A stretch of 64,000 nucleotides of DNA from Pontibacter oryzae (GTDB lineage: Bacteria > Bacteroidota > Bacteroidia > Cytophagales > Hymenobacteraceae), in contig NZ_QWGE01000006.1 of assembly GCF_003576375.1 (NCBI RefSeq), positions 91,704 through 155,703 on the forward strand. Reading direction: 5' to 3'. Below are positions 50,052 through 61,089 of this stretch, piece after piece; position 1 is the first letter of the stretch, and every line of letters starts with the position of its first letter. Made by a program: the position numbers and the translations under genes. Below the pieces are notes generated by a model. It searched no databases, had not been told where the DNA came from, and saw nothing but the letters and a program-made list of their open reading frames with translations.

Positions 50052-53000
50052 TTACTTTTTAACTACTCTGATAATCTGCTGCTGCCCTGCCTGTTTGATG
50101 CGTATGATGTACACACCAGCCGGTAAAGCGGCTGCAACACGATCCTCCCAGACGAAGTTTCCATACTCCCCATCCTGCGTTCCCTTATAAATGGTGCTCA
50201 GCTTACGCCCTGCCAGGTCAAGCAGGTCGACTGTTGCTTGCTCTTCAGGAGTATTCACCCAGTTTAGGGTAAGCTTATCTGAGAATGGGTTAGGATATAC
50301 TTTCGTAGAAATTACCGCAGGCACCAGCGCAGGCAGTTCTGAAGTTGAAGTAAAGCGGTAAGGAACAGACAATGTACCTAAACTCTGCTCACCTTTAAAG
50401 GTCTCCTTCTGCTCCAGAATCGCTAATTGTTTCCCGTCGGCATCGTGGTAAGCGAAGTATAAATCCTGTTTCTCCTGGTTGCTATAGGCCGTTATAAAGT
50501 ATAGCACTTTGCCTCCTATTTGCTGGCCTACTCCCCAGCCCACTTTCTCGCCTTGGGCATTGGTTGCAGAAATAACAGTACCTTCCTGCACTTTGTCTGA
50601 GGCAATCTCAGCCACCATGTTCATCGAGAACTGGTAGTTATGAGGCGATACAAGTTCTGAGAACAACAGGTTCGTGGCTGCAAACGCCTTATCGTTTTCA
50701 GATTTAGCAACCCGGGCACCAGAATTAACAGACGCTTTAGGATAAGTGAAGCTCACATCTGCCGTTTTAGAGGATTTAACGCGGTAACCCTCGCCGCTTC
50801 TCAAGTAAGACAAACTACCAATCCAGCCCATATAATCATCATATATGGCAAATCCGGTCTGGCCTTTAATCATATCACCACTGTTGAGGGTTGCACTTGC
50901 TAAGGCATCTTTCACCGGCATGCTGGCTTGCGGTGTATAACCTACCCAGTTCCAGCCTTTCTTCAGTATAATGCGTTCATTCGCAGTGTTCAGTAGTCCA
51001 CCCTTCACTCGCATGGCAGCATCGGTCTCCACTTTAAGCAAGTAGCTTTCGATGTTATTAAACTTCTTGCCAGGTGGCGACCAGGAATTGCCAGAGTAAT
51101 CTGCGGTCCACTGCTGAGACATCAAAATGCTTCTAGTATTCAGCAAATCAGGATTAATCACGTCTGAAATCTCCTTGTTGGCAACCCCCACGTTAAAGGA
51201 AACCCAGTTCCATCCCTTCTTGAGCGCAATACTTTGGTATACCTCGTTATTTGCAGTCAGAACAAGCGGGTTGGCAGGCGAACCATATAACTCCCCATCT
51301 CTGAACGTTACAGCGGCTGGCGTAACATCGGTGTGCACCACGCCTAAGCTGGCATTCCAAATGTTAAATTTCACCTGCTCCGCTTCGTTTACCTTTCCAT
51401 ACACATCCATAAAGAACATGTAGCGATCATAGCCTGCCACATACTTTGGTTGGGCTACCCCTCTTACTTCACCGTTTACTAAGGCGACTACTTTATCATC
51501 AGGATTCGTAGAAAAACGGTCGTTCATCTTAATTTGGCCGGTTATACTCATCGACTTGTCAAAGTCTGCCGGGTTTACTGTCCATTTAGGTGATACGGCA
51601 AACACTTTCAGGTCCAAGGAAAGTTTCTCGTCGTAGCCAAAGTTGGTGCGCAGGAATAGGTCTTTAGAGTAATTGCCAATATTCAGGCTTTCCTCCACCA
51701 CAAACTTGATAGTTTTGCGGCTATTAGGCTCAATTACCCCTGTGGCAGGTTGCGGTGTAAGCCAACTTGGTACACCTTCTATGGTGAAGTTCTCCTGAGA
51801 ACCTCCCATGTTTACAATTTCTACTTCAAAGGAAAGAGGTTCGTAGAGCTGTTTCTCAAAGCGCAAGCGGGTATTGGCCCACTTCACCTGGTTCTTATCC
51901 ACAAACACAGACCAGGTTTTAGAACCTTGCATCGCGTTGCTGTTCTTGTCAAGGATGCCTTGTACCGTAATATCCAGTTTGGTCTTCTCTACTAAAGCAG
52001 CAGGCTCGTTTAGGCTGATCAGAATCTTATCCTGATTTACGACATAAGTAAAGTTTACTTTCTGCTCTGGCTGCGGCCTGTCAATCAGCGGCGACTCTGC
52101 AGTATAAGTTGTATTTACAAAAGTTGCTTCCTTCTTTACCGTTTTTCCGCTGAACTCTCCTGCTGAGTTGGTAGATACCATGATACCGCTGTTATTAATA
52201 TAACTTTCGAATGGCAGGTAGATTTGTAGGTCCGGCAGGTTATCACCCTGCTTACTGCGCATGGCTCTGTTAATTTGCTCCGCTGTTCTGGCAGAATTCC
52301 AAAGGCGGATCTCATCCAGGTTACCCTTATAGTTTCTGTCGATGGTACCAGCTGGCGTCCCTCCTAAGTTGGTCGTTGCCACGTAACGGGCACCAAAGTA
52401 TAAAGCAGGCGCTGTCAGGTTTGCTAGGGCACTTGCCTTGCGTGAGTTCTTTTGCTCACCATCCAGGAAGAACGTCAGGTTTCCTCTGCGGTCGGTTACC
52501 ATTGCCAAATGGTGCCACTTGTTATCCAGAACATCATTATCAATGCCCTTAAATTGCACCTCTGCCTGCTTCAAGAAAATCCCGCCTTTGTTATCGATAT
52601 CTAAAGACCACTGCATGTCTGTGCCTAGCAAGCTGGCCGAGAAAAGCGTAGTCTCCTTGGCATCGGCACCGGCCTTAAACCAGAACTCAAGCGTGAAGTC
52701 TGTATTTTTCGTGATTGGGCTGTGCTCGCTTGGCACTGAGACATACCCATTACCGGTAAACTTAATGGCTTTGGAAGCTGGTTCTGCTACCCACTGTGCT
52801 GTGGATACCCCATGTAAAGCGCGCGCTACATCCTTTACTCCTGTTCCGGCCAGATCATTCATTGGCCAGGCACCTACCAGGCTACGCTCTGTGCCATTTA
52901 GGTTCTTAGACTGTAGGGCATATACTTCGTCACGGCTCTTATATGTATCCCATACGCGCAGGGCGTACAAGTCTCCATTGAAAGCCTTGTCACCGTTAAA

Positions 53001-56000
53001 GCTCTTACCTACCAGTATTTGTCCAATTCCTTCGTAGGCTTTTGCATAATTTAATTCGGCAAGTATTTGCTCGTTTCCGTAAAGGCTAGCATTTCCTGTA
53101 GCAGCATCAAAGCTTACGGCATAGTGATTCCAGGTAGCCGATGCTAGAGCTTTGTTCGCTGTTAAACGTTGGTTGGCACCCCATTCCGTGTAGAACTTGC
53201 CGGTGGCATCAAATCCAATGTTGATTATCTCATTACCTGCGCCCTGCGTTACAACAATACTTTCGGCTGTCCCGGCGGCGCTTCGTGCCCAGAACTCTAC
53301 GGTAAATGATCTATTGTCCAGTCTAAGCCCTTCCGGGATTTTTACATAAGCCTGCTGGCCATCAAAGTTCAAGAAGCTACCATGCGCTCTGTCAGATCCG
53401 TTAAGTACGCCTCTTACCGAAATGTTATTCTTCGAAACCAGTCCAGCCTCTATAGGTTCGGCAAACTGGATCATGATCTCGTCGTTTGGCGACAAGATAC
53501 CATCTGCTGGCTGCGGTGTACCAAACACTAATGGAGGTGTCTCGTCTTTGAGGCCTTTGCTAACCTCTGTATAACTAACTGACCCATCTGCACATACCGA
53601 TTTAGCCCTTACCTCATAGTTACGGTCAGGCAAATCAGAAATTTTCCAATCATAGGTAAGTGTAGTTTTCTTGTTGATGAACGCTACACTACTCTCTCCA
53701 TTTGCTATTGCCTCGTTATAATCGTTTTCCCGGTTATAATAAGTATAAATAGTTGCCCATGTATTTGATGCGGTAGACTTATACTGTATTTCTACAGACT
53801 TAAATGTTCCCAGGTTTACATCATAACCGCTCACAACTATTGGCAGTACACCATTAGAGTCTACATTGGCTAACCAGTTATTTAGTGGTGCAATAAGTTT
53901 AACCGGCGTACAAGCTGGGTTAAAGTGCGCAGAAACTAGTACAGTATCAGCAATCTCCTCGGTCTGGCAACTAGATGATAGTATAATGCCTAAATTTTTA
54001 TAACTAAATACTGCACCTGGCCCTTTTCTTACAGTTAGTACTTTTTCAACAAACTTACCATAAGGAACATTAAATGCGCGATTAGGAGAAGCGCCATCTA
54101 TTTGCAGAATAGCACCATCTTGGTTTGATGATTCATCTACTCTTATACTGTACCACATATCTTCTTCGGACTCACTGTTGTTTTGCAACCTAAGTTTGAA
54201 GACAGCGGCACTAGTTTCTGGCACTCCTGATACACTCTGGTTATCTACTCTTATTTCTGGCTTTTCACGCTGTAGAGTAGCAGCGTTTAGTTGTTTAAGA
54301 CCTTTTTGATAGTACTTTGTAAACTCTCCACCCTCATAAGGGCAAGAAGTCTGACCACCTCGTGTATAGAACATTGGAGTATAAAAAGTACTAGAGCTGG
54401 TAATAGTATTACTATTCACAGAAGGGTCTATGACATCAACACTGAAATAATCTCCCTTATTAGCATCTTTGAACTCATACCCGAAAATCATTCCTTTTGA
54501 AGTAGTACTACCGTCAGTTGTGGATTTTGCATTGCTATAACCCGACATCACTCTCAACTCCATACCGAACCCGTTAAAGCTGGCACCAGTTACACTTTCA
54601 AGGGAAGCATCAGATGTAACTTCAAAAGTGCTTATAACAGTTCTTTCCGTTTGCAGGTTCTTCTCCCAGGTATATGTTGTGCCTCCATCAAAGGTGATGT
54701 TGTTCTTACCCCCTTTAGCTTTATCTAGAGAAACGATTTTATTTTCTTCGTTGTCACTCAACGCTTCCTCCCATAACCTGATTTGCTGGTTTAGAAGATA
54801 GACAGAGTCTCGGTCGCCTTCTTTTCGAGGGTTAAAAGCATAGCTAGGGCCTGTATATTGAGATCTTGTTGCTACGCCTACACCTTTTACTTTTGGAAGA
54901 TAAGTAGTAGGAAATGCTAACGAGTCATAATTATCTGCACCAAACCGTACATTATCTTTCGTAATTTTTGGTACAAATACACCATCTCCTCTGAGCAACA
55001 GATGGTCTCTTAACCTTTTAAGACCTGGTATTATCTGGTTTTCGATGGCAAATTGAGAGACCATAAAGCGTGTAGCGAAGTTATCTTTAGCTGCAGCTAT
55101 TCCTTTTCGCTTAACCAAGGCATACTCCTTGTTACCAATCATAACAGCCTCAGAACGCTCAAGATTCCTGTAAACGCTATCCATTGGGAGCAACTCTAGG
55201 TTATTGGTTTCTGCGATAACAAAGTTCTGTGCTTTGCCTACAAAAAGGTCACCAGCACTACCCACAAATTCTTCACTATCGCTAGTTTTGATGCTCTCCT
55301 TTATTTCGGTCGTTTCAATAAACTCACCCTCATCTGTAGTAGCCTGTGTAATGGCTAGCTGTGATGAAACATCTTGTGTGACTTCAGCCTCGGCTAACAC
55401 CATAACCCCAATGCCTGTACCAATCGTTGTTTCTACCCCCAACGAAAATGTAGGGTTAATCTCTGTAGTCCCACTATTTGTTGTACTGATAGTAGTGCTA
55501 TTAGAAAAAGAAGACCCTTTTTCTAAGTAAGCATAACTTGAGCTTCCAGGAGGGTCGCGTAATACAAACTCCACTAAATCTGGCCCGTTCGTTATAATGC
55601 CACTTCCATGAGTTTCTTGCCCTAACACGTAGCCTGTTTTAGTCCCTCCGGCTACGGCAGTATAACTGCTTTCGCCAAGCTTTACCAATACTTGTAACTG
55701 AGAAGTGTATGGAGCCGTCAAATTAGGCCCACCTGCTCTAAACTCATAGTTCAATACCCCCTGTTTGTCAGCAAGATCATACTCTTCGGGCCTTCCCCCC
55801 TTCCAGTCATTTTGTATACTAACTTTGGCTGTAGTTATTGGCACCGTAGTTCTTACGCTATTATCAGCATTTTCAAACTCTTCGTAAAACTTGATTGGGT
55901 ACCGATACACAGAATTCATCTTGAAAATTGGGTGGTTAAATGGTTTACCAGATAAGTCTATTGCTGGCCCAGCTTCATCAATTTTCAGTGACGTTTCCCC

Positions 56001-59000
56001 TAGAACATTTCCATCGTTAATGCTCATTGTCGGAGATGTATGGAAGATAAAGTTTTTGGCAAAATTATAGCCAACCGAATCTACCTTTATACCTTTATTA
56101 TTGAGCTTATAAGACCACGTAGAGTCTTGGGCTGGTAAGGTCAGATTAAGTATGGGATGCTGTTCGTAGGTATAGTAGCTCCCATCGTCTTTAGCGTTTA
56201 TAGATTTAACACTTTCGACTATAAATTTTTCGGGTACAATTAAAGCTGAATATTCTCCGGTTATCTGATCTGTGGTTAGCTGGATATAACTTTGAAGGCC
56301 CGGAGTATTCTTATCCATATCATAACCACTTCTTTCCGGTACAAGCTTTATAATAGCTCTTCCTATATTGTTTACAGATAAACCCATTCCTAAAGGTTTA
56401 TCCCCTTCAACCTGTCCACCAACTACCCGCCCTATTAACTTCCTCTTAGATGTGTCAACTATTTCTAAGGCCCCGGCCAAATTTGTCTGAAAATCAAACG
56501 TTTCACCCTTTCCAGGCCAATAAGCTTCACCTGTCAGTACACCTTCTTTGCTAAGAGACAAGTCATGGCCATGTTTAACGAAAGAGAGCGTGTGCTGGCC
56601 TATTGGAACTCGTGCTTCGAACTCACCATTAGCACCGGTTACAACAGGTAAATTGTTTGCACCTATAATCGTTGCTCCATCTACTAATACCTGAACCCCT
56701 TCTACTGGGAAAGTTGTGTTTTGGTAGTACGCTGCTCCTGTAACCACAAACGAAGACACATCTTTAAAGTCTTTGCTATTATGGCTCAATGACCCCTCTC
56801 CGATAAATAACTGCATGGAAGTAGGGTCAAACTGGTGCACGCCCAGCATTGGGGTTATTTCATACGTTTCACCTGAGCCATGGAACTGGATTCCCGTCAT
56901 TTTATAATCACCTTTGGCATCCGTGTAGGCTACATTGGCCAATTGGCTTTCAGAAGGTATGATTGACGTCCACTCGTAGCCATTGCCAGACAGTAACGAA
57001 GCGTGGTTTTCATTATACTTCCTGTCAAATTTAGAGGCATCAAACAGTGATGTGCCAAAGCCCTCATCTGCTCTCCAGTATGCTACGAGGCCTGGTTCGC
57101 TTCCTGTTAGGTAGCGGGTATGGTCTCTCACCATTTCTGTACTTGTGCGTGCCTTACTCCATACTCTTATTTCATCTAGCACACCTATAAAAGCCTCACC
57201 ATTTTTTTGGCTGTTACCGATTACTAACGGAGGGTTTATAAAGGTGCTGCGTGTAAATGCTGCGCTTAAGTGCTGTACAGGATATATTTTATCATTTATA
57301 ACCCACTGTACTTCACGGGTTACCGTATTTAAACTTACTGCAATGTGCGTAAACTCATTGTTTCTAAATTGCCCTGTAGGCATTATGCTTATCTGGTCTG
57401 TGGTAGTTTGTAAAACATACTTTGTTCCATCAAAGTATACTTTTAAACCAGAGTCTGATTTGTAGTGGTCGTATAACACATAGGGTTTCGTGGCATCGTC
57501 TGGGCGCACCCAAGCTTCAAGGGCCCAACCCTGCTGGCTTGGCCAGAATACGTCTGCGGAAAATACTGCCAGCATGGCTTGGGAGTTTTTAAAGCGAATT
57601 GCTTTACCAGCAGGGCCTTCTGTGTTACGTGCTCTTACCATCACGCCTTCTACCCCCTGCCCGCCAGCAAAGGAAATGCGCCCACTTACATTACCGTATG
57701 GCGCCCTGAAACCCAGCGTTGTTGCCTGCATGGTTTGGATTGCCTGCCCATCGCAGGTGGAAACCCCTTCTATGGTATACTCATAAATCGTATTGGCCTC
57801 GGTATATTCATCCATCCACAGGGTAGCACTTCCGCCCTCTACCACTTTCACCAGTTCTTTATTGCTTGTGGTACCTACAACTTTGCGGTATATATTGTAG
57901 CTCTGGATTTTGCTTTTATAACTCGCATCCCATTGCAGTTGAACGTAGTTTGTGTAAAAGCCCTTTGAGGCCTTAAACTTGTAGTCGTGGTTATAAAAGG
58001 TGTGCTGTGGGTTTGTTTTATCTCCTAAAGAGATTACAAACGCATCCGCTATGTTATCAGAAACCGCTCTCTCTATCAACTTGCTTATTGCAGAAGCAGA
58101 CGCATTGCGAGCCTTGAGCTGATACTTGTAAGTATTACACGTTTGCAGGTTATTATCAATGTATTTAAACGTGTTTTTGGGTATTATTATAGACTGCTCA
58201 TTCACTAAGGTGTTGCCTTGGTAGGTTTTTCTAAGCAACTCAAAATCAGTAACGTTAGAACAAGCATATTCACTCCAGCCGATGACAAATCTGTTACCTT
58301 CGTCTGTTAAACTAATAACCGGCACACTAGGCTCCAGATTTGTTTGAATCGATACCTCGCTAGAAGATAACTGGGACACAAGTTTATTATTGACGTCAAG
58401 AACTTCAATCTTGTAATAGCTTGTGCCCATATGGGTTAATTTAGAATCATCGAAGTACGTGGACTTGCTGATACTTTCAATATTAAATATTTGCAAGTCA
58501 GTGCTGAAGTCTGAGCGGCTGCTTCGGGTTATTTTGTACTTGTAACTATCATCCAGCTCAGGAGTACCCCATGCCAGTTTTATACCGGTGTCGCAGGGTG
58601 CATAGCTTGGAGTTATTGAAAGCTTGGGATTTTTCCAAACCTCTAGTGAGTTCCCTATGCTACTGTAATTACCTCCTGAAGGGAACGCATAACGCACCCG
58701 TACTTTGTAGGAGTATTTTACTTTATCAGATGTATTATTATCGGCGTAAGTTGTTGTCCCGTAATTTAAGGTAGCTATTGCTACATTGTTGCGTAATAAA
58801 TCATATTTAATATTGTTCGTTGAAGCCTGTAACGCTGCCGAAATAACCTTAGGCTCTGTTTCGTTCCAGTTTACTGTAATAGTATTCTGCTCACCATTGG
58901 AGCTTGAAGTAAGTATGTTAGGCGCTGCTAAGCCCGCGATAGAAAAGGTGTCAATTTTATCACCACCTAAATCTCCTGGAAATCCCCAATAATAATGCGT

Positions 59001-59384
59001 TTTAATTATTACATTTTTCCCCATCCACTCTATGGGCACCTTTATGTAGTATCGTTGTTTATCTACATTGCCATCCCACCCAGAGCCGTTATCTACTAGA
59101 TAGGATAAATCAGGGTCTCTTCCCATGTAATTATCTTTTCTAGCCTCTTTCAATATATCATGGTAAGTAGCTCCCCCATCAAGGCTAAAAGATATATAAA
59201 CATCATACATGGCATTTTTAGAGTTCTTATCCTCTTTGCCAAGTTCCATGTAAATTCTACTCTCAGCATGGTTATAGATGACAGAATAGTGCCAAACTCC
59301 AGCAAGTGCACCTTGCACTCCAAGAATAAAAAAAGAGAAAACAAACAGATAAATTGTCCGTAAGTAGAGTTGTTTCATAAACAA
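50052..59384 (-). CDS. Giant LamG-domain surface protein (3110 residues) with T9SS type A sorting domain
   Basis: Signal peptide (LFVFSFFILGVQGALAG). Fibronectin-III-like repeats at about 155-600; a LamG domain at about 600-780 (WALEAWVRPDD, FIGVLDEIRVWSKARTSTE); a carboxypeptidase-regulatory-like beta-sandwich near 875-940; a long middle part without known domains; two more LamG domains at about 2003-2185 and 2200-2400 (FTLEFWFKAG, NLDEIRLWNSARTAEQI); the module shared with the cadherin protein near 2600-2700 (VVALVNGEVRGVAQPKY); and a C-terminal type A sorting domain (KVYPNPFSDKLTL ... LPAGVYIIRI). LamG domains often bind polysaccharides, so surface adhesion or glycan capture is likely. No frameshift seen over 9.3 kb. 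Confidence 0.88.
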   Translation of the reverse strand: MFMKQLYLRTIYLFVFSFFILGVQGALAGVWHYSVIYNHAESRIYMELGKEDKNSKNAMYDVYISFSLDGGATYHDILKEARKDNYMGRDPDLSYLVDNGSGWDGNVDKQRYYIKVPIEWMGKNVIIKTHYYWGFPGDLGGDKIDTFSIAGLAAPNILTSSSNGEQNTITVNWNETEPKVISAALQASTNNIKYDLLRNNVAIATLNYGTTTYADNNTSDKVKYSYKVRVRYAFPSGGNYSSIGNSLEVWKNPKLSITPSYAPCDTGIKLAWGTPELDDSYKYKITRSSRSDFSTDLQIFNIESISKSTYFDDSKLTHMGTSYYKIEVLDVNNKLVSQLSSSEVSIQTNLEPSVPVISLTDEGNRFVIGWSEYACSNVTDFELLRKTYQGNTLVNEQSIIIPKNTFKYIDNNLQTCNTYKYQLKARNASASAISKLIERAVSDNIADAFVISLGDKTNPQHTFYNHDYKFKASKGFYTNYVQLQWDASYKSKIQSYNIYRKVVGTTSNKELVKVVEGGSATLWMDEYTEANTIYEYTIEGVSTCDGQAIQTMQATTLGFRAPYGNVSGRISFAGGQGVEGVMVRARNTEGPAGKAIRFKNSQAMLAVFSADVFWPSQQGWALEAWVRPDDATKPYVLYDHYKSDSGLKVYFDGTKYVLQTTTDQISIMPTGQFRNNEFTHIAVSLNTVTREVQWVINDKIYPVQHLSAAFTRSTFINPPLVIGNSQKNGEAFIGVLDEIRVWSKARTSTEMVRDHTRYLTGSEPGLVAYWRADEGFGTSLFDASKFDRKYNENHASLLSGNGYEWTSIIPSESQLANVAYTDAKGDYKMTGIQFHGSGETYEITPMLGVHQFDPTSMQLFIGEGSLSHNSKDFKDVSSFVVTGAAYYQNTTFPVEGVQVLVDGATIIGANNLPVVTGANGEFEARVPIGQHTLSFVKHGHDLSLSKEGVLTGEAYWPGKGETFDFQTNLAGALEIVDTSKRKLIGRVVGGQVEGDKPLGMGLSVNNIGRAIIKLVPERSGYDMDKNTPGLQSYIQLTTDQITGEYSALIVPEKFIVESVKSINAKDDGSYYTYEQHPILNLTLPAQDSTWSYKLNNKGIKVDSVGYNFAKNFIFHTSPTMSINDGNVLGETSLKIDEAGPAIDLSGKPFNHPIFKMNSVYRYPIKFYEEFENADNSVRTTVPITTAKVSIQNDWKGGRPEEYDLADKQGVLNYEFRAGGPNLTAPYTSQLQVLVKLGESSYTAVAGGTKTGYVLGQETHGSGIITNGPDLVEFVLRDPPGSSSYAYLEKGSSFSNSTTISTTNSGTTEINPTFSLGVETTIGTGIGVMVLAEAEVTQDVSSQLAITQATTDEGEFIETTEIKESIKTSDSEEFVGSAGDLFVGKAQNFVIAETNNLELLPMDSVYRNLERSEAVMIGNKEYALVKRKGIAAAKDNFATRFMVSQFAIENQIIPGLKRLRDHLLLRGDGVFVPKITKDNVRFGADNYDSLAFPTTYLPKVKGVGVATRSQYTGPSYAFNPRKEGDRDSVYLLNQQIRLWEEALSDNEENKIVSLDKAKGGKNNITFDGGTTYTWEKNLQTERTVISTFEVTSDASLESVTGASFNGFGMELRVMSGYSNAKSTTDGSTTSKGMIFGYEFKDANKGDYFSVDVIDPSVNSNTITSSSTFYTPMFYTRGGQTSCPYEGGEFTKYYQKGLKQLNAATLQREKPEIRVDNQSVSGVPETSAAVFKLRLQNNSESEEDMWYSIRVDESSNQDGAILQIDGASPNRAFNVPYGKFVEKVLTVRKGPGAVFSYKNLGIILSSSCQTEEIADTVLVSAHFNPACTPVKLIAPLNNWLANVDSNGVLPIVVSGYDVNLGTFKSVEIQYKSTASNTWATIYTYYNRENDYNEAIANGESSVAFINKKTTLTYDWKISDLPDRNYEVRAKSVCADGSVSYTEVSKGLKDETPPLVFGTPQPADGILSPNDEIMIQFAEPIEAGLVSKNNISVRGVLNGSDRAHGSFLNFDGQQAYVKIPEGLRLDNRSFTVEFWARSAAGTAESIVVTQGAGNEIINIGFDATGKFYTEWGANQRLTANKALASATWNHYAVSFDAATGNASLYGNEQILAELNYAKAYEGIGQILVGKSFNGDKAFNGDLYALRVWDTYKSRDEVYALQSKNLNGTERSLVGAWPMNDLAGTGVKDVARALHGVSTAQWVAEPASKAIKFTGNGYVSVPSEHSPITKNTDFTLEFWFKAGADAKETTLFSASLLGTDMQWSLDIDNKGGIFLKQAEVQFKGIDNDVLDNKWHHLAMVTDRRGNLTFFLDGEQKNSRKASALANLTAPALYFGARYVATTNLGGTPAGTIDRNYKGNLDEIRLWNSARTAEQINRAMRSKQGDNLPDLQIYLPFESYINNSGIMVSTNSAGEFSGKTVKKEATFVNTTYTAESPLIDRPQPEQKVNFTYVVNQDKILISLNEPAALVEKTKLDITVQGILDKNSNAMQGSKTWSVFVDKNQVKWANTRLRFEKQLYEPLSFEVEIVNMGGSQENFTIEGVPSWLTPQPATGVIEPNSRKTIKFVVEESLNIGNYSKDLFLRTNFGYDEKLSLDLKVFAVSPKWTVNPADFDKSMSITGQIKMNDRFSTNPDDKVVALVNGEVRGVAQPKYVAGYDRYMFFMDVYGKVNEAEQVKFNIWNASLGVVHTDVTPAAVTFRDGELYGSPANPLVLTANNEVYQSIALKKGWNWVSFNVGVANKEISDVINPDLLNTRSILMSQQWTADYSGNSWSPPGKKFNNIESYLLKVETDAAMRVKGGLLNTANERIILKKGWNWVGYTPQASMPVKDALASATLNSGDMIKGQTGFAIYDDYMGWIGSLSYLRSGEGYRVKSSKTADVSFTYPKASVNSGARVAKSENDKAFAATNLLFSELVSPHNYQFSMNMVAEIASDKVQEGTVISATNAQGEKVGWGVGQQIGGKVLYFITAYSNQEKQDLYFAYHDADGKQLAILEQKETFKGEQSLGTLSVPYRFTSTSELPALVPAVISTKVYPNPFSDKLTLNWVNTPEEQATVDLLDLAGRKLSTIYKGTQDGEYGNFVWEDRVAAALPAGVYIIRIKQAGQQQIIRVVKK

Positions 59385-60203
59385 TTGGGTTATATTAAAG
59401 CTTTAAGGTTACTATTCCAGGCTAGGCAACACAATCAGCCCTGCAGCTTGCTGCCAATAAGAAAATTGCGATATAGGAGATTTCTCAAATTATAGAGGAA
59501 TGCGCAAACAGGATTTAATTTCCTAAATTTGAAAGATAAGAAGTCTTAAGGGATTGCCATACATTTCAAAAGGCAGAACTCTGTTTTAGTCTTTAGAGAT
59601 TCGTTTACATTTCACAGAACTATATAAAGGCATAGCGCTACCGGCTACCAGGCACTTTAAACAGCTCAACAGCTAAAAATAATCCCATTATTAATCAAAC
59701 ATAATGAAACCTTAATATTTAAAAAAAAGCCTGATACTCTGAGACTAAACATAGGTATTGATTGCATTAGCAAATATATACTTCTAAAATAATACAAGGC
59801 AAATACCACAAACTTAATATGCGATATTTTATATTATTATTTTGTGTCAGTTTTTAAATTATGAATCGAGCAATTCAATAAAACAACATATCCACTTTTA
59901 AAGCTAGCAGCTTAATGCCCTAAATTTAGATAGAATCAAATATAAAGTATGGTGGCAAGGATAGGCGGTACACTAGATGATCTTATATTATTTTGACAAC
60001 TGTATGAATATTAGCTTTAAAAAATATTTGTATAATCCAACTAAACACCAGCAATTGAAATATAACTATAAAGCTTATAAATTAACATTTATCTATAAAG
60101 CACTGACTCATACCTAATACTACAGTATTTTAATAAGATACATTATGTGTTTATAAACCTTCATATCTAAGAACGTAGTTAATATAAATGGACACTCCTT
60201 AAC
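59385..60203. other. 820-base AT-rich intergenic region
   Basis: No gene seen on either strand. Very AT-rich, with a CAAATATA (reverse of a -7 element) at 59771-59778 that could start the leftward giant-gene transcript about 385 bases before its ATG. No strong hairpin noted. Confidence 0.5.
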
Positions 60204-60503
60204 TCACCCCCGCTCCACTACAATGTACCTTGCCGAAAAGCCATTGTTTTTATAGAGCGCCTGCAATGCGGTAATCAAAGAATTGATGGCTGTGCTTTTG
60301 TTGAGCTGGCTGTTTAGCGGGTTTAGGTAATTTTTGAAGCCGCTGCCACTGCGCCATACATAGCCTCGCACGTCTGTCTCCTCCACTTCGGTGAGGGCTT
60401 TTGCGAGCACTACACGTCGCATATAGGGTAGCGCCGCTTTCATGCTTTGGTAATCAGAAAAAGCGTAAAGACGATAGTAATTACTCAGCTTGATAGAATT
60501 CAT
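60204..60503 (-). CDS. Hypothetical protein, about 100 residues
   Basis: From the ATG at 60503 (one at 60509 is possible). A basic, soluble protein with KLSNYYRLYAFSDYQSMKAA at the start, TDVRGYVWRSGSGFKNYLNP in the middle and NNGFSARYIVVERG at the end. No signal peptide, membrane segment or known family is seen. Composition is gene-like. It lies at the edge of the AT-rich gap, apart from other genes. Confidence 0.55.
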   Translation of the reverse strand: MNSIKLSNYYRLYAFSDYQSMKAALPYMRRVVLAKALTEVEETDVRGYVWRSGSGFKNYLNPLNSQLNKSTAINSLITALQALYKNNGFSARYIVVERG

Positions 60504-60630
60504 GGCCATAAAGATAAACCACAGCTCTTAAACCACCCGCTTATCTCACTCAGCACACTCCCGGTTTCAGCTCGTCAAGTTTACCTTCATACTTTACAAA
60601 CCAACACTAACATCAGTTTGCCTAGCTAAC

Positions 60631-61089
60631 TTAATCGGATAAACCTTGTAGCCTTTCCGTTAGGGTATCTATCAGGTCCTCGGTCCATTTTTCGGCCAGT
60701 TGGTTATACTCGCTCTGCTCCCAGCGCTGCCCATATTCTTTCTCCAGCCATGTGCTTTGCTTATCCGGGCCAATAGAATAACCATACTTTTCCAGCCTGA
60801 ACAGCAAGTCTTTAGCCAGGTCAAACGCTTCGGCGCCGGCTTTCTGGAAACCTTCCAGCCGCAGCCGCAAGCCAAGTTGCTGCACGTTTCCATTCTCTAT
60901 ACTTATCTCCTCGCCCTCGGAGGCAGCGGGGTCTTTGGTCCAGGTGTCTATCACGCGCTCCAGATGGAAATCGTGGAAGAGCGGCAGTACCGGCGAGAGG
61001 TTCCGGTGGATGTGCTGTGCCAGTTCCGGTAAAATGGTATTGTATAGTTGCTGTATGGTTTGCTTTGAGCGTGCTGGTTGTGCATCCAT
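60631..61089 (-). CDS. Hypothetical protein, 152 residues
   Basis: An acidic, mostly helical soluble protein: QTIQQLYNTILPELAQHIHR, a middle EGEEISIENGNVQQLGLRLR, and GYSIGPDKQSTWLEKEYGQR near the C-terminus. Aromatic and charged positions suggest a compact helical fold, but no family is recognised. Divergent from the M3 peptidase gene. Confidence 0.7.
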   Translation of the reverse strand: MDAQPARSKQTIQQLYNTILPELAQHIHRNLSPVLPLFHDFHLERVIDTWTKDPAASEGEEISIENGNVQQLGLRLRLEGFQKAGAEAFDLAKDLLFRLEKYGYSIGPDKQSTWLEKEYGQRWEQSEYNQLAEKWTEDLIDTLTERLQGLSD

